The notes below the pieces were generated by a model, which was given only the letters and a program-made list of their open reading frames with translations, had not been told where the DNA came from and searched no databases. Shown in pieces: positions 31,872-39,466 of a stretch of DNA of 64,000 nt. The stretch is from Hylemonella gracilis str. Niagara R. GTDB taxonomy: Bacteria > Pseudomonadota > Gammaproteobacteria > Burkholderiales > Burkholderiaceae_C. Every line of letters starts with the position of its first letter. The first letter of the stretch is position 1. Position numbers and translations under genes: made by a program. The DNA lies in contig NZ_JEMG01000001.1 of NCBI RefSeq assembly GCF_000600295.1, forward strand, positions 1,369,165 through 1,433,164. Reading direction: 5' to 3'.

Positions 31872-32678
31872 TTATGCAGCGGTGGCTTCAGCGGCCGTCT
31901 TGGCGCCGCCGTGGCCCAGATAGGCCTCGATCACTTTTTCGTTCTTCTGCACTTCGGCGGGCGTGCCCTCGGCGATACGGCGGCCGTAGTCGAGCACGGT
32001 CACACGGTCGCACAGGCCCATGACCAGCTTCACGTCATGTTCAATCAGCAACACGGTGACGCCGTCCTGGCTGATGCGCTCGATCAGGGCGCGCAGTTCC
32101 ACCTTCTCGGTGGCGTTCATGCCGGCGGCGGGTTCGTCCAGGGCCAGCAGCTTGGGTTCCGTCGCCAGGGCACGGGCGATTTCCAGGCGGCGCTGGTCGC
32201 CATAGGACAGGGTGCGGGCCTTGTAGTCCGCGAACTGGCCGATGCCCACGTAGTTCAATAGTTCCTGCGCGCGCTGGGCAATCGCAGCTTCTTCTCGCTT
32301 GAAGGACTTCGTGCGGAAGATGGCGCCGAGCAGGCCCGAGCCCGAGCGGATGTGACGCCCGACCATCACGTTCTCCAGCGCCGTCATGTCGGCGAAGAGG
32401 CGGATGTTCTGGAAGGTACGCGCGATACCTGCCTTGGCAACGTCGTGCACCGCCGTGGGCTTGTAGGACACACCGCCGAGCACGAACTCGCCGCTGTCGG
32501 GCGTGTACAGGCCCGTGATGACGTTGAAAAAGGTCGTCTTGCCCGCGCCGTTGGGACCGATCAGGCCGTAGACCTGGCCACGTTCAATCATCAGGCTCAC
32601 GTCGTTCAGGGCTTGCAGGCCACCGAAGCGCTTGGACACGCCGTTGACGAAGAGCAGGGTTTCCTTGTTCTGGCTCAT
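31872..32678 (-). CDS. livG: Branched-chain amino-acid-type ABC transporter ATP-binding protein LivG
   Basis: A 268-residue ATPase. Walker A GPNGAGKTTFF is near residue 43, the LivG-type RTFQNIRLFADMTALENV follows, then signature LSYGDQRRLEIARAL and Walker B LLALDEPAAGMN. It is longer than LivF by the usual insertion. The ATG before SQNKET overlaps the livM stop by four bases, and GGGAGCG sits upstream. The C-terminus is alanine-rich. It works with LivF as the heterodimeric motor. Confidence 0.93.
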   Translation of the reverse strand: MSQNKETLLFVNGVSKRFGGLQALNDVSLMIERGQVYGLIGPNGAGKTTFFNVITGLYTPDSGEFVLGGVSYKPTAVHDVAKAGIARTFQNIRLFADMTALENVMVGRHIRSGSGLLGAIFRTKSFKREEAAIAQRAQELLNYVGIGQFADYKARTLSYGDQRRLEIARALATEPKLLALDEPAAGMNATEKVELRALIERISQDGVTVLLIEHDVKLVMGLCDRVTVLDYGRRIAEGTPAEVQKNEKVIEAYLGHGGAKTAAEATAA

Positions 32679-33811
32679 GCTGCGCTCCCTTGGGTCGAGG
32701 CCTTGTTCTTGCCTTTGTTGGCGTCCCTGAGGGATTTGCCGTGTTCCGGCGAAGGCCACAGTCCGCGCGGGCGCAACAACATGATGATGATCATGGCCAG
32801 TGCGATCAGCAGCTGGCGCAGGATGGACGAATCCAGGCGGCCGTCCGTCATGGCCTGCAGCGGGCCGGCGACGTAACGCAGCATTTCCGGCAGCGAAGCC
32901 AGCAGCACCGCGCCGAGCACCACGCCGGGCAGGTAGCCGATGCCGCCCAGCACCACCATGGCGACGATCATGATGGATTCCGTCAGGCTGAACGACTCAG
33001 GCGAAATGAAGCCCTGGAAAGCCGCGAACATGGCGCCCGACACACCGCCGAAGGTGGCGCCCATGGCAAAGGCCATCAGCTTCATGTTGCGGGTGTTGAT
33101 GCCCATGGCCTTGGCGGCGGTTTCATCCTCGCGGATGGCCATCCAGGCGCGTCCGATGCGCGACAGCTCCAGGCGATGGCAGATGATGACGCTGACCACC
33201 ACCAGCACGAGGAACAGGTAGTAGTACATCAGCACCGGCGTGACGGTGTAGCCGAAGAAGTCCCAGCGCTGGCCCAGGCTGAAGCCGAAGAAGTGGATCG
33301 GGTCGATCTGGCTGATGCCCTTGGGACCGTTCGTGATGTTGTAGGGATGATCCAGGTTGTTCATGAACACCCGGATGATTTCGCCGAAGCCCAGCGTCAC
33401 GATGGCGAGGTAGTCACCCCGCAGCTTCAGCGTGGGCGCGCCGAGCAGGATGCCGAAAATGCCCGCCAGCGCCGCCGCGAGCGGAATGACCACCCACAGT
33501 GGCATGTGCACGCCGTTGGGGAAGAGGGCCGCGAAGGTCGGGAAGTGGTCGGAGAGGTGCGGCGAAGCCAGCAGGCCGAACATGTAGGCGCCGACCGCGA
33601 AGAAGGCGACGAAGCCCAGGTCCAGCAGGCCGGCGTAGCCGACCACGATGTTCAGGCCCAGGGCCAGCAGCACGAAGAGCAGCGCCATGTCGGCGATGCG
33701 CACCCAGGCGCTGCCGAAGCCTTGCAGCAAGATGGGCAGCACCAGCAGGCCCACGGCCGCCAGCACGATGCCGATGAGGCGCTGCCGGTTAGTCATTTGG
33801 GAGAAATTCAT
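32675..33811 (-). CDS. livM: Branched-chain amino-acid-type ABC transporter permease LivM
   Basis: A 378-residue membrane protein with eight to ten hydrophobic segments. The permease signature is GDYLAIVTLGFGEIIRV near residue 136, followed by TNGPKGISQIDPIHFFG and GVSGAMFAAFQGFISPESF, standard LivM features. The extra C-terminal stretch LRPRGLWPSPEHGKS is cytoplasmic. It overlaps livG by four bases and is 34 bases after livH. Confidence 0.93.
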   Translation of the reverse strand: MNFSQMTNRQRLIGIVLAAVGLLVLPILLQGFGSAWVRIADMALLFVLLALGLNIVVGYAGLLDLGFVAFFAVGAYMFGLLASPHLSDHFPTFAALFPNGVHMPLWVVIPLAAALAGIFGILLGAPTLKLRGDYLAIVTLGFGEIIRVFMNNLDHPYNITNGPKGISQIDPIHFFGFSLGQRWDFFGYTVTPVLMYYYLFLVLVVVSVIICHRLELSRIGRAWMAIREDETAAKAMGINTRNMKLMAFAMGATFGGVSGAMFAAFQGFISPESFSLTESIMIVAMVVLGGIGYLPGVVLGAVLLASLPEMLRYVAGPLQAMTDGRLDSSILRQLLIALAMIIIMLLRPRGLWPSPEHGKSLRDANKGKNKASTQGSAA

Positions 33812-33845
33812 AACAACGTTTCTTTGTCAAGCAACGGAGGTGAGG

Positions 33846-34766
33846 TCAGGCACGGTCCGCGACGCGTTCACCCAGCAGGCCGGAGGGACGCAGCGTGAGC
33901 ACGACGATGAGCACGGCGAAGGCGAAGATGTCCACGTAGTGGCTGCCGAACACGCCGCCGGTGAGGTCACCGATGTAACCCGCGCCGATGGATTCGATCA
34001 GCCCCAGCAGGATGCCGCCGACCACTGCGCCAGCCAGGTTGCCGATGCCGCCGAGCACGGCCGCCGTGAAGGCCTTGAGACCGGGAATGAAACCCATGGC
34101 ATGTTGCACGGTGCCATAGTTGCTGGCCCACATCACGCCGGCCAGGGCGGCCAGCATGGCACCGATGACGAAGGTGGCGGAAATCACGCTGTTGGGTTTC
34201 ACGCCCATGAGCGCAGCCACGCGCTGGTTCTCGGCGGTGGCACGCATGGCTCGACCCAGTTTGGTGCCGTGTACCAGCCACATCAGTCCGGCCAAGGTGA
34301 TGGCCGTCACGACGAGGATCATGATCTGCGTCGGCGTGATGCTGGCGCCGCCCAGAGGGATCGGTTCGCTGGGAAGCAGCGTCGGGTAAGACTTGTAGTT
34401 CGGCTTCCAGATGATCATGGCCAGCGTCTGCAGCAAGATGGACATGCCGATGGCGGTGATCAGCGGCGCCAGGCGCGGGCTGTTGCGTAACGGCCGGTAG
34501 GCCACGCGCTCGATGGTGTAGTTGAGGGCGGCGGCGACCAGGCAGGCGACGACCAGGGCCACCAGCAGCACCAGCCAGGGTGGGAGCAAGGGCTGGATGA
34601 AGCCGATGACTGTCCAGCTCACGAGCGCGCCGACCATCAGCACTTCGCCATGGGCGAAGTTGATGAGGCCGATGATGCCGTACACCATGGTGTAGCCCAG
34701 GGCGACCAAGGCATACATGCTGCCCAGCACCAGTCCGTTGATGATCTGTTGAAAGAAAATATCCAT
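33846..34766 (-). CDS. livH: Branched-chain amino-acid-type ABC transporter permease LivH
   Basis: A 306-residue permease with about eight membrane segments. It begins MDIFFQQIINGLVLGSMYAL and contains GYTMVYGIIGLINFAHGE, the LivH opening signature, and AFTAAVLGGIGNLAGAVVGG later, the permease EAA-like loop. The ATG before DIFFQQ is chosen by family alignment; an upstream in-frame ATG would add ten residues. First of livHMGF on this strand, transcribed away from rarA. The receptor gene is not in the window. Confidence 0.93.
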   Translation of the reverse strand: MDIFFQQIINGLVLGSMYALVALGYTMVYGIIGLINFAHGEVLMVGALVSWTVIGFIQPLLPPWLVLLVALVVACLVAAALNYTIERVAYRPLRNSPRLAPLITAIGMSILLQTLAMIIWKPNYKSYPTLLPSEPIPLGGASITPTQIMILVVTAITLAGLMWLVHGTKLGRAMRATAENQRVAALMGVKPNSVISATFVIGAMLAALAGVMWASNYGTVQHAMGFIPGLKAFTAAVLGGIGNLAGAVVGGILLGLIESIGAGYIGDLTGGVFGSHYVDIFAFAVLIVVLTLRPSGLLGERVADRA

Positions 34767-34881
34767 AGAAAAGCAGGCCTCGGGGTTTTGCACCAAGGTG
34801 GTTGCAAGCTTTATGCCACTTATGGTGGCGGGGGGTGTGTAGAGTGCCCGCGCGCGCGTGTCGTCACCCTGCGGGTGGCCG

Positions 34882-36192
34882 TCAGCGGCGCTGAGCGCTC
34901 TGCTCGTTCAGCGCGCGTAACTGGCGCAGCTTTTCCGCGATTTTAATCTCCAAACCGCGCTCCACCGGCTGATAGAAACCCGGCTGCGTCATCCCTTCGG
35001 GCAAATACTGCTCTCCCGCCGCGAAGGCATCGTCCTCGTCATGGGCATAGCGGTAACCCTTGCCGTAGTCCAGTTCCTTCATCAATTTCGTCGGCGCATT
35101 GCGCAAGTGCATGGGCACGGACCGCGTGCCGTCCTTCTTGACGAAGGCTTGCGCGGCCTTGTAGGCCTTGTAGACCGCGTTGCTCTTGGGCGCCATCGCG
35201 AGGTAGATCACGGCCTCGGCCAAGGCCAGTTCGCCCTCGGGTGAGCCCAGTCGCTCGTAGACTTCCGCCGCGTCCAGGGCCAGGCGCAGCGCGCGCGGGT
35301 CGGCCAGGCCGATGTCCTCCGCCGCCATGCGCACGAAACGCCGCGCCATGTAGCGCGGGTCCGCGCCGCCATCCAGCATGCGCACGAACCAGTACAGCGC
35401 CGCGTCCGGGTCGCTACCGCGCACGCTTTTGTGCAGGGCGCTGATGGTGTCGTAGAACTGCTCGCCGCCCTTGTCATAGCGGCGCATGCGTTCGCCCAGC
35501 ACCTTGAGCAGCCATTCATCCGTGATTGGGTCCTGCTTTTGCTGCCGTGCCGCCACGCTCAGGGTTTCCAGCGTGTTCAGCAGGCGGCGCGCGTCGCCAT
35601 CGGCGTAGGCGATCAGGCGTTCCAGTGCAGCGTCTTCTAGCGGCGGCACGGCGTCGATGCCGCGCGCGCGCTGCACGATCAGTTTCAGGTCGTCCTCGGT
35701 CAGAGCCTGCAGCACGTACACGGCAGCACGCGAAAGCAGGGCGGAGTTGACCTCGAAGGACGGGTTTTCCGTCGTGGCGCCGATGAAGGTGAAGAGGCCG
35801 CTTTCCACGTGCGGCAGGAAGGCGTCCTGCTGGCTCTTGTTGAAGCGGTGCACCTCGTCGACGAAGACGATGGTGCGCTGTTGTTGAAGACCGTCGCGCG
35901 CGGCCTCGGCCAGCTCCACCGCCTCGCGGATGTCCTTGACACCGCCCAGCACCGCGCTGATGCTGATGAACTGGGCGCCGAAAGCATGGGCCATCAGCCG
36001 CGCGATCGTCGTCTTGCCCGTGCCCGGCGGCCCCCAGAGGATGCAACTGTGTGGCTGGCCCGACTCGAAGGCAATGCGCAGCGGCATGCCCTCACCCAGC
36101 AGGTGCTGCTGGCCGATCACCTCGCCCAGTGTGTGCGGGCGCAGGCGCTCGGCCAGGGGTTGGTGCAGCGGGCTCGGAGGCGCTTTGGACAT
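34882..36192 (-). CDS. rarA: Replication-associated recombination protein A (RarA/MgsA, AAA+ ATPase)
   Basis: A 436-residue clamp-loader-like AAA+ protein acting on stalled forks. Walker A is GPPGTGKTTIARL near residue 54, sensor region ATTENPSFEVNSALLSRA, and Walker B FVDEVHRFNKSQQDAFLPHVE near 110. It also has the C-terminal MgsA tetramerisation domain (SVRGSDPDAALYWFVRMLDGGADPRY, quoted as SDPDAALYWFVRMLDGG). Complete length, no frame breaks. It stands alone and is followed by the liv operon on the same strand at 115 bases. Confidence 0.95.
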   Translation of the reverse strand: MSKAPPSPLHQPLAERLRPHTLGEVIGQQHLLGEGMPLRIAFESGQPHSCILWGPPGTGKTTIARLMAHAFGAQFISISAVLGGVKDIREAVELAEAARDGLQQQRTIVFVDEVHRFNKSQQDAFLPHVESGLFTFIGATTENPSFEVNSALLSRAAVYVLQALTEDDLKLIVQRARGIDAVPPLEDAALERLIAYADGDARRLLNTLETLSVAARQQKQDPITDEWLLKVLGERMRRYDKGGEQFYDTISALHKSVRGSDPDAALYWFVRMLDGGADPRYMARRFVRMAAEDIGLADPRALRLALDAAEVYERLGSPEGELALAEAVIYLAMAPKSNAVYKAYKAAQAFVKKDGTRSVPMHLRNAPTKLMKELDYGKGYRYAHDEDDAFAAGEQYLPEGMTQPGFYQPVERGLEIKIAEKLRQLRALNEQSAQRR

Positions 36193-36273
36193 GGTGCGGG
36201 GATTTTAGGTGGCGGCCGTTGGCGCTTTTGGCATGATGCACGCTGCTTGCGAACATCCGACACGGGGACTTCC

Positions 36274-36498
36274 ATGTTCATGATCCTGTTCACTGTCTTT
36301 TTTGTCTTGCCGTCCATCCTCTTCCTGGTGGGGGCGCTTGTTTTTCAGTCCTTCCATTTGCTTATTGGCGGCCTGGTGATGGCGACAGTCTCCGCTGTCT
36401 TTTTCGTCGTGTCCAAAGGGGTCGAAAGGAAAAAGCAGGGACAAGACGAGGCGCGGCTCCGCGATTCGCACCCGCGAACCAAGCCCCGTGCGCGCTGA
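36274..36498 (+). CDS. Small two-segment membrane protein
   Basis: A 74-residue protein. Hydrophobic segments FMILFTVFFVLPSILFLVG and LLIGGLVMATVSAVFFVVS are followed by a basic cytoplasmic tail rich in Lys and Arg. It is divergent from rarA with a short gap. I recognise no family and no function is proposed; the frame is supported only by the amphipathic layout and the position between real genes. Confidence 0.5.
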   Translation: MFMILFTVFFVLPSILFLVGALVFQSFHLLIGGLVMATVSAVFFVVSKGVERKKQGQDEARLRDSHPRTKPRAR

Positions 36499-36518
36499 GT
36501 CCGCTCCGGAGCGAGTGC

Positions 36519-37028
36519 ATGTCCGCCGTCAGCAACATCCAACTGCTCACGCGCTACAACGCGTGGGCGAACCGTCGGCTCTTTGACCAGCTGGCGTCGC
36601 TGCCGGCCGGGGAGGCGAGCGCCAAGCGGGTGACTGGCTTTGGCAGCATGGTGAACACCCTGAATCACGCCTACGTCGTTGACCTCATCTGGAAGGCGCA
36701 TCTGGAGAACAGACCTCACGGATTCACAAGCCGGATCACGGAGGTCGAACCCACGCTGCCGGACTTGCGCAACGCGCAGACCGAAGTCGACCAGTGGTAC
36801 ATCCACTATGCTTTGATGCTCACGGAGCAGGCGCACGACGAGTCCGTTCCGTTCACGTTCGTGGACGGTGGTGCCGGGGTCATGACCCGTGGCGAAATGC
36901 TGTTGCATGTGGTCAACCACAAAACCTATCACCGAGGCTATGTCGCGGATCTTCTTTACCAGATCGGGTCGCGTCCGCCGGTGATGGACCTGCCCGTTTT
37001 CCTGCGCGATGGCGGCACGGCGCCATGA
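36519..37028 (+). CDS. DinB family protein
   Basis: A 169-residue four-helix-bundle protein. The N-terminus LLTRYNAWANRRLFDQLASL is typical of DinB/YfiT proteins; metal-binding histidines are near TLNHAYVVD (~46) and HVVNHKTYHRGY (~132-143). This fold includes thiol-dependent S-transferases (bacillithiol, mycothiol or glutathione users). It overlaps the following GrpB gene by four bases. A specific reaction is not evident. Confidence 0.9.
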   Translation: MSAVSNIQLLTRYNAWANRRLFDQLASLPAGEASAKRVTGFGSMVNTLNHAYVVDLIWKAHLENRPHGFTSRITEVEPTLPDLRNAQTEVDQWYIHYALMLTEQAHDESVPFTFVDGGAGVMTRGEMLLHVVNHKTYHRGYVADLLYQIGSRPPVMDLPVFLRDGGTAP

Positions 37029-37561
37029 ACGAGCAGCAATCACTGTGGGCGGCCATCCACGAAGAGGTGAAGCTGTATCCCCACGATCCTTACTGGCCTC
37101 TGGCCTACGCCATTGAGCGGGAGCGCCTGTTGTCCGTGCTTCCCGGCGTGTTCATTGACGTGGAGCACATCGGAAGCACCGCGGTGGCCGGCCTGGCGGC
37201 CAAGCCCATCATCGACATCCTGGCCGGCGTGGCGTCCATGGCGGTGGCAGATTCCGTCATCGCCCCGCTGTGCGCCTCGGGTTACACCACGTCGGCCGAG
37301 TTCAACAATACGCTGAGCGATCGCAAATGGCTGATGCGTTGGGCCGATGGTCGCCGCACGCACCATCTTCATCTGGTCGTCCACGATGGTCAGGTCTGGC
37401 GTGAACGACTGCGCTTTCGCGATGCGCTGCGTTCGAGCGCCGCGCTTGCAAGCCGTTACGCCGCACTCAAAGCCGACGCAGCTGGAATGCACCCGACTGA
37501 CAGAGAGGCGTATACCAATGCCAAGACGGAATTCATCCACAGTGTCTCGGGGCCGGCGTGA
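37025..37561 (+). CDS. GrpB family protein
   Basis: A 178-residue GrpB/nucleotidyltransferase-fold protein. Landmarks are the acidic motif IDVEHIGSTAVAGLAAKPIIDI near residues 40-61, quoted as VEHIGSTAVAGLAAKPIIDI, and THHLHLVVHDGQVW near 117. It has the early dinucleotide-binding pattern of the fold but its substrate is unknown. The start overlaps the DinB gene by four bases and the stop overlaps the DUF2784 gene by four bases. Confidence 0.92.
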   Translation: MNEQQSLWAAIHEEVKLYPHDPYWPLAYAIERERLLSVLPGVFIDVEHIGSTAVAGLAAKPIIDILAGVASMAVADSVIAPLCASGYTTSAEFNNTLSDRKWLMRWADGRRTHHLHLVVHDGQVWRERLRFRDALRSSAALASRYAALKADAAGMHPTDREAYTNAKTEFIHSVSGPA

Positions 37562-37977
37562 TCATGGCCACGCTGCCGTACCAGTTGCTGGCCGATGCCG
37601 TTCTGATCCTGCACTTCGGCGTCGTCCTGTTCGTCGTGGGTGGGCTGATGTGCATCCTCGTGGGCAATGCGTGGCGCTGGCGCTGGGTCAATGCCTGGGG
37701 CTTTCGCCTCGCGCATCTGGCCGCCATCCTGATCGTGGTCGCGCTGTCCTGGCTGGGCGAGGTCTGCCCGCTCACGGCCTTGGAGTCCTGGCTGCGCGTG
37801 CAGGCCGGCGCTTGCGGGTACAGCCAGAGCTTTGTTGAACACTGGGTTCAGGCGGTCCTGTACTACGAAGCACCGTTCTGGGTGTTCGTTCTTGCGTACA
37901 CGCTGTTCGCCTTGGCGGTGCTCGCCTGCTGGTGGCGTTATCCGCCCCGGCGCGCGCCTCATGAGCCCCATGCCTGA
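37558..37977 (+). CDS. DUF2784 family membrane protein
   Basis: A 139-residue inner-membrane protein of four predicted segments. The family pattern is clear: LLADAVLILHFGVVLFVVGG, then WGFRLAHLAAILIVV and CPLTALESWLRVQAG, quoted as CPLTALESWLR. Function unknown. It is translationally coupled to the GrpB gene, the third of four consecutive small genes. Confidence 0.9.
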   Translation: MIMATLPYQLLADAVLILHFGVVLFVVGGLMCILVGNAWRWRWVNAWGFRLAHLAAILIVVALSWLGEVCPLTALESWLRVQAGACGYSQSFVEHWVQAVLYYEAPFWVFVLAYTLFALAVLACWWRYPPRRAPHEPHA

Positions 37978-38026
37978 CCTCCTGTTTCAGAAATTCATTG
38001 CGCGACACAAGCTCGCCACATGCGCC

Positions 38027-38479
38027 ATGCACGTTGAACATCAGATCACCATCGCGGCCTCGCCTCGGGTCATTTTCCAGATCTACGCCGACGTGTCGAA
38101 CTGGCACACCTGGGACCCGGACACGCGAAAAGCCTCGCTGGACGGGCCCTTCGAGATCGGGACGCGTGGCCGCCTGACACCCACCCAAGGCAATACCGTG
38201 CCCATGCTGCTGACCGAACTTGTGGCCGATCGGTGCTTCACGGTGGAGTCAAGGATTCCGCTGTTTCGCATGTGCTTCGAGCATGAACTCAGTCCCGTGG
38301 CCGGCAACACGGAAGTCACGCACCGGGTCACCTTCTCCGGTCTGCTGTCCGTCGTGCTGGGCCCCATGCTGTGCAAACGGCTGAACGCCGGGCTTCCGGT
38401 CACGCTGGCCCGCTTGAAGGCGATGGCGGAAAGCGGCGAGCGTAAGGCCTTGGGCCAGATGGGCGCGCCGCCTCGGTGA
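38027..38479 (+). CDS. SRPBCC family protein
   Basis: A 150-residue SRPBCC (polyketide cyclase/dehydrase-like) protein: HVEHQITIAASPRVIFQIY, then DVSNWHTWDPDTRKASLDGPF, quoted as DVSNWHTWDPDTRKAS, and a final amphipathic helix. The first ATG that fits the domain (before HVEHQI) is chosen; ATGs at 37961 and 37970 would add about 20 residues and make it overlap the previous gene. Likely binds a hydrophobic ligand; role unknown. Confidence 0.85.
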   Translation: MHVEHQITIAASPRVIFQIYADVSNWHTWDPDTRKASLDGPFEIGTRGRLTPTQGNTVPMLLTELVADRCFTVESRIPLFRMCFEHELSPVAGNTEVTHRVTFSGLLSVVLGPMLCKRLNAGLPVTLARLKAMAESGERKALGQMGAPPR

Positions 38480-38509
38480 GGCCCGGTGGGGCGAAGTGCG
38501 AACAGGCTC

Positions 38510-39283
38510 TCAAAGCGCCGCGACGGGAATGACTTCGGGGTCCTTGATCACCTGGCGCTGCGGGATGTAGTCCAGCAGCAGATCGGTTTCCTTCTTGACC
38601 ACGGCGTAGCACTCGCAGCTCAGGGTCTCAAGCTTGGCCCGGTCCAGCACCTTGATCAATCCGCGTTGGTACGAAATCACCCCTTGTTGCTGCAATTTTG
38701 AAGCGGCCTGGGTGACGCCCTCGCGGCGTACGCCGAGCATGTGGCTGATGAATTCTTGCGTCATGGTCAGGTGGTTGTGAGACAGACGGTCCATGGAGAG
38801 CAGCAGCCAGCGACAGAGCTGCTGGTCGATCGAATGGTGACGATTGCAAACGGCGGTCTGGGAAACCTGGGTGATCAGCGCCTGTGTGTAGCGCAGCATC
38901 AGCATCAGCAACTGGCCATGGCGGTTGAACTCTTCCTTCACGCGCAGGCGGGGGAGTCGATAGGCGTAACCGGCGCTCTGGACCACCGAGCGGCTGGGCG
39001 TGCTTTCGCCACCCAGGAACAGGGTGATACCCAGCAAGCCCTCGTTGCCCACCACGGAGATCGCGGTGGAGGCCCCGTTTTCCATCACATACTGCAGCGA
39101 GACGATGGAGTCGGTCGGAAAGTAGACGTGACGCATGGGGCGCTTGGATTCATACAGCAGCGCCCGCAAAGGCAGCGGCACCAATTCCAGGTAGGGGAAC
39201 AGACGGCTTTGAACCTCCGGTGACAAGGCGGCCAGCAGATGGTTCTGCTGGGGTTCGGGTGGAGGCTGGGGTTTGGCGGACAT
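38510..39283 (-). CDS. Crp/Fnr family transcriptional regulator
   Basis: A 257-residue regulator. Cyclic-nucleotide-like domain (FPTDSIVSLQYVMENGASTAISVVGNEGLLG region, quoted as FPTDSIVSLQYVMENG) is followed by an HTH_Crp-like domain: LTMTQEFISHMLGVRREGVTQAA. No N-terminal cysteine set for an Fe-S cluster is seen, so it is not an Fnr oxygen sensor; the ligand is unknown. The ATG before SAKPQP is chosen by the GGAG (CAGGAGCACC) just upstream. Stands alone upstream of ppc on the same strand. Confidence 0.88.
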   Translation of the reverse strand: MSAKPQPPPEPQQNHLLAALSPEVQSRLFPYLELVPLPLRALLYESKRPMRHVYFPTDSIVSLQYVMENGASTAISVVGNEGLLGITLFLGGESTPSRSVVQSAGYAYRLPRLRVKEEFNRHGQLLMLMLRYTQALITQVSQTAVCNRHHSIDQQLCRWLLLSMDRLSHNHLTMTQEFISHMLGVRREGVTQAASKLQQQGVISYQRGLIKVLDRAKLETLSCECYAVVKKETDLLLDYIPQRQVIKDPEVIPVAAL

Positions 39284-39466
39284 GTTGGTGCTCCTGGAGG
39301 GGCTCTCGGGAAATGCCCCGCCCAACTCCGTTGGAGTGTATTTTTTGTCCCGCACGCTGTATGTTCGCCAGCGCACATTGGGTCACGAGGAGCCCATGCG
39401 AGGGCCCCTCTGATTGCCAGAGTGGCCATGCCAGCCGCAGCCCCAAGCGTGGAGGGCGGTGCGGCC

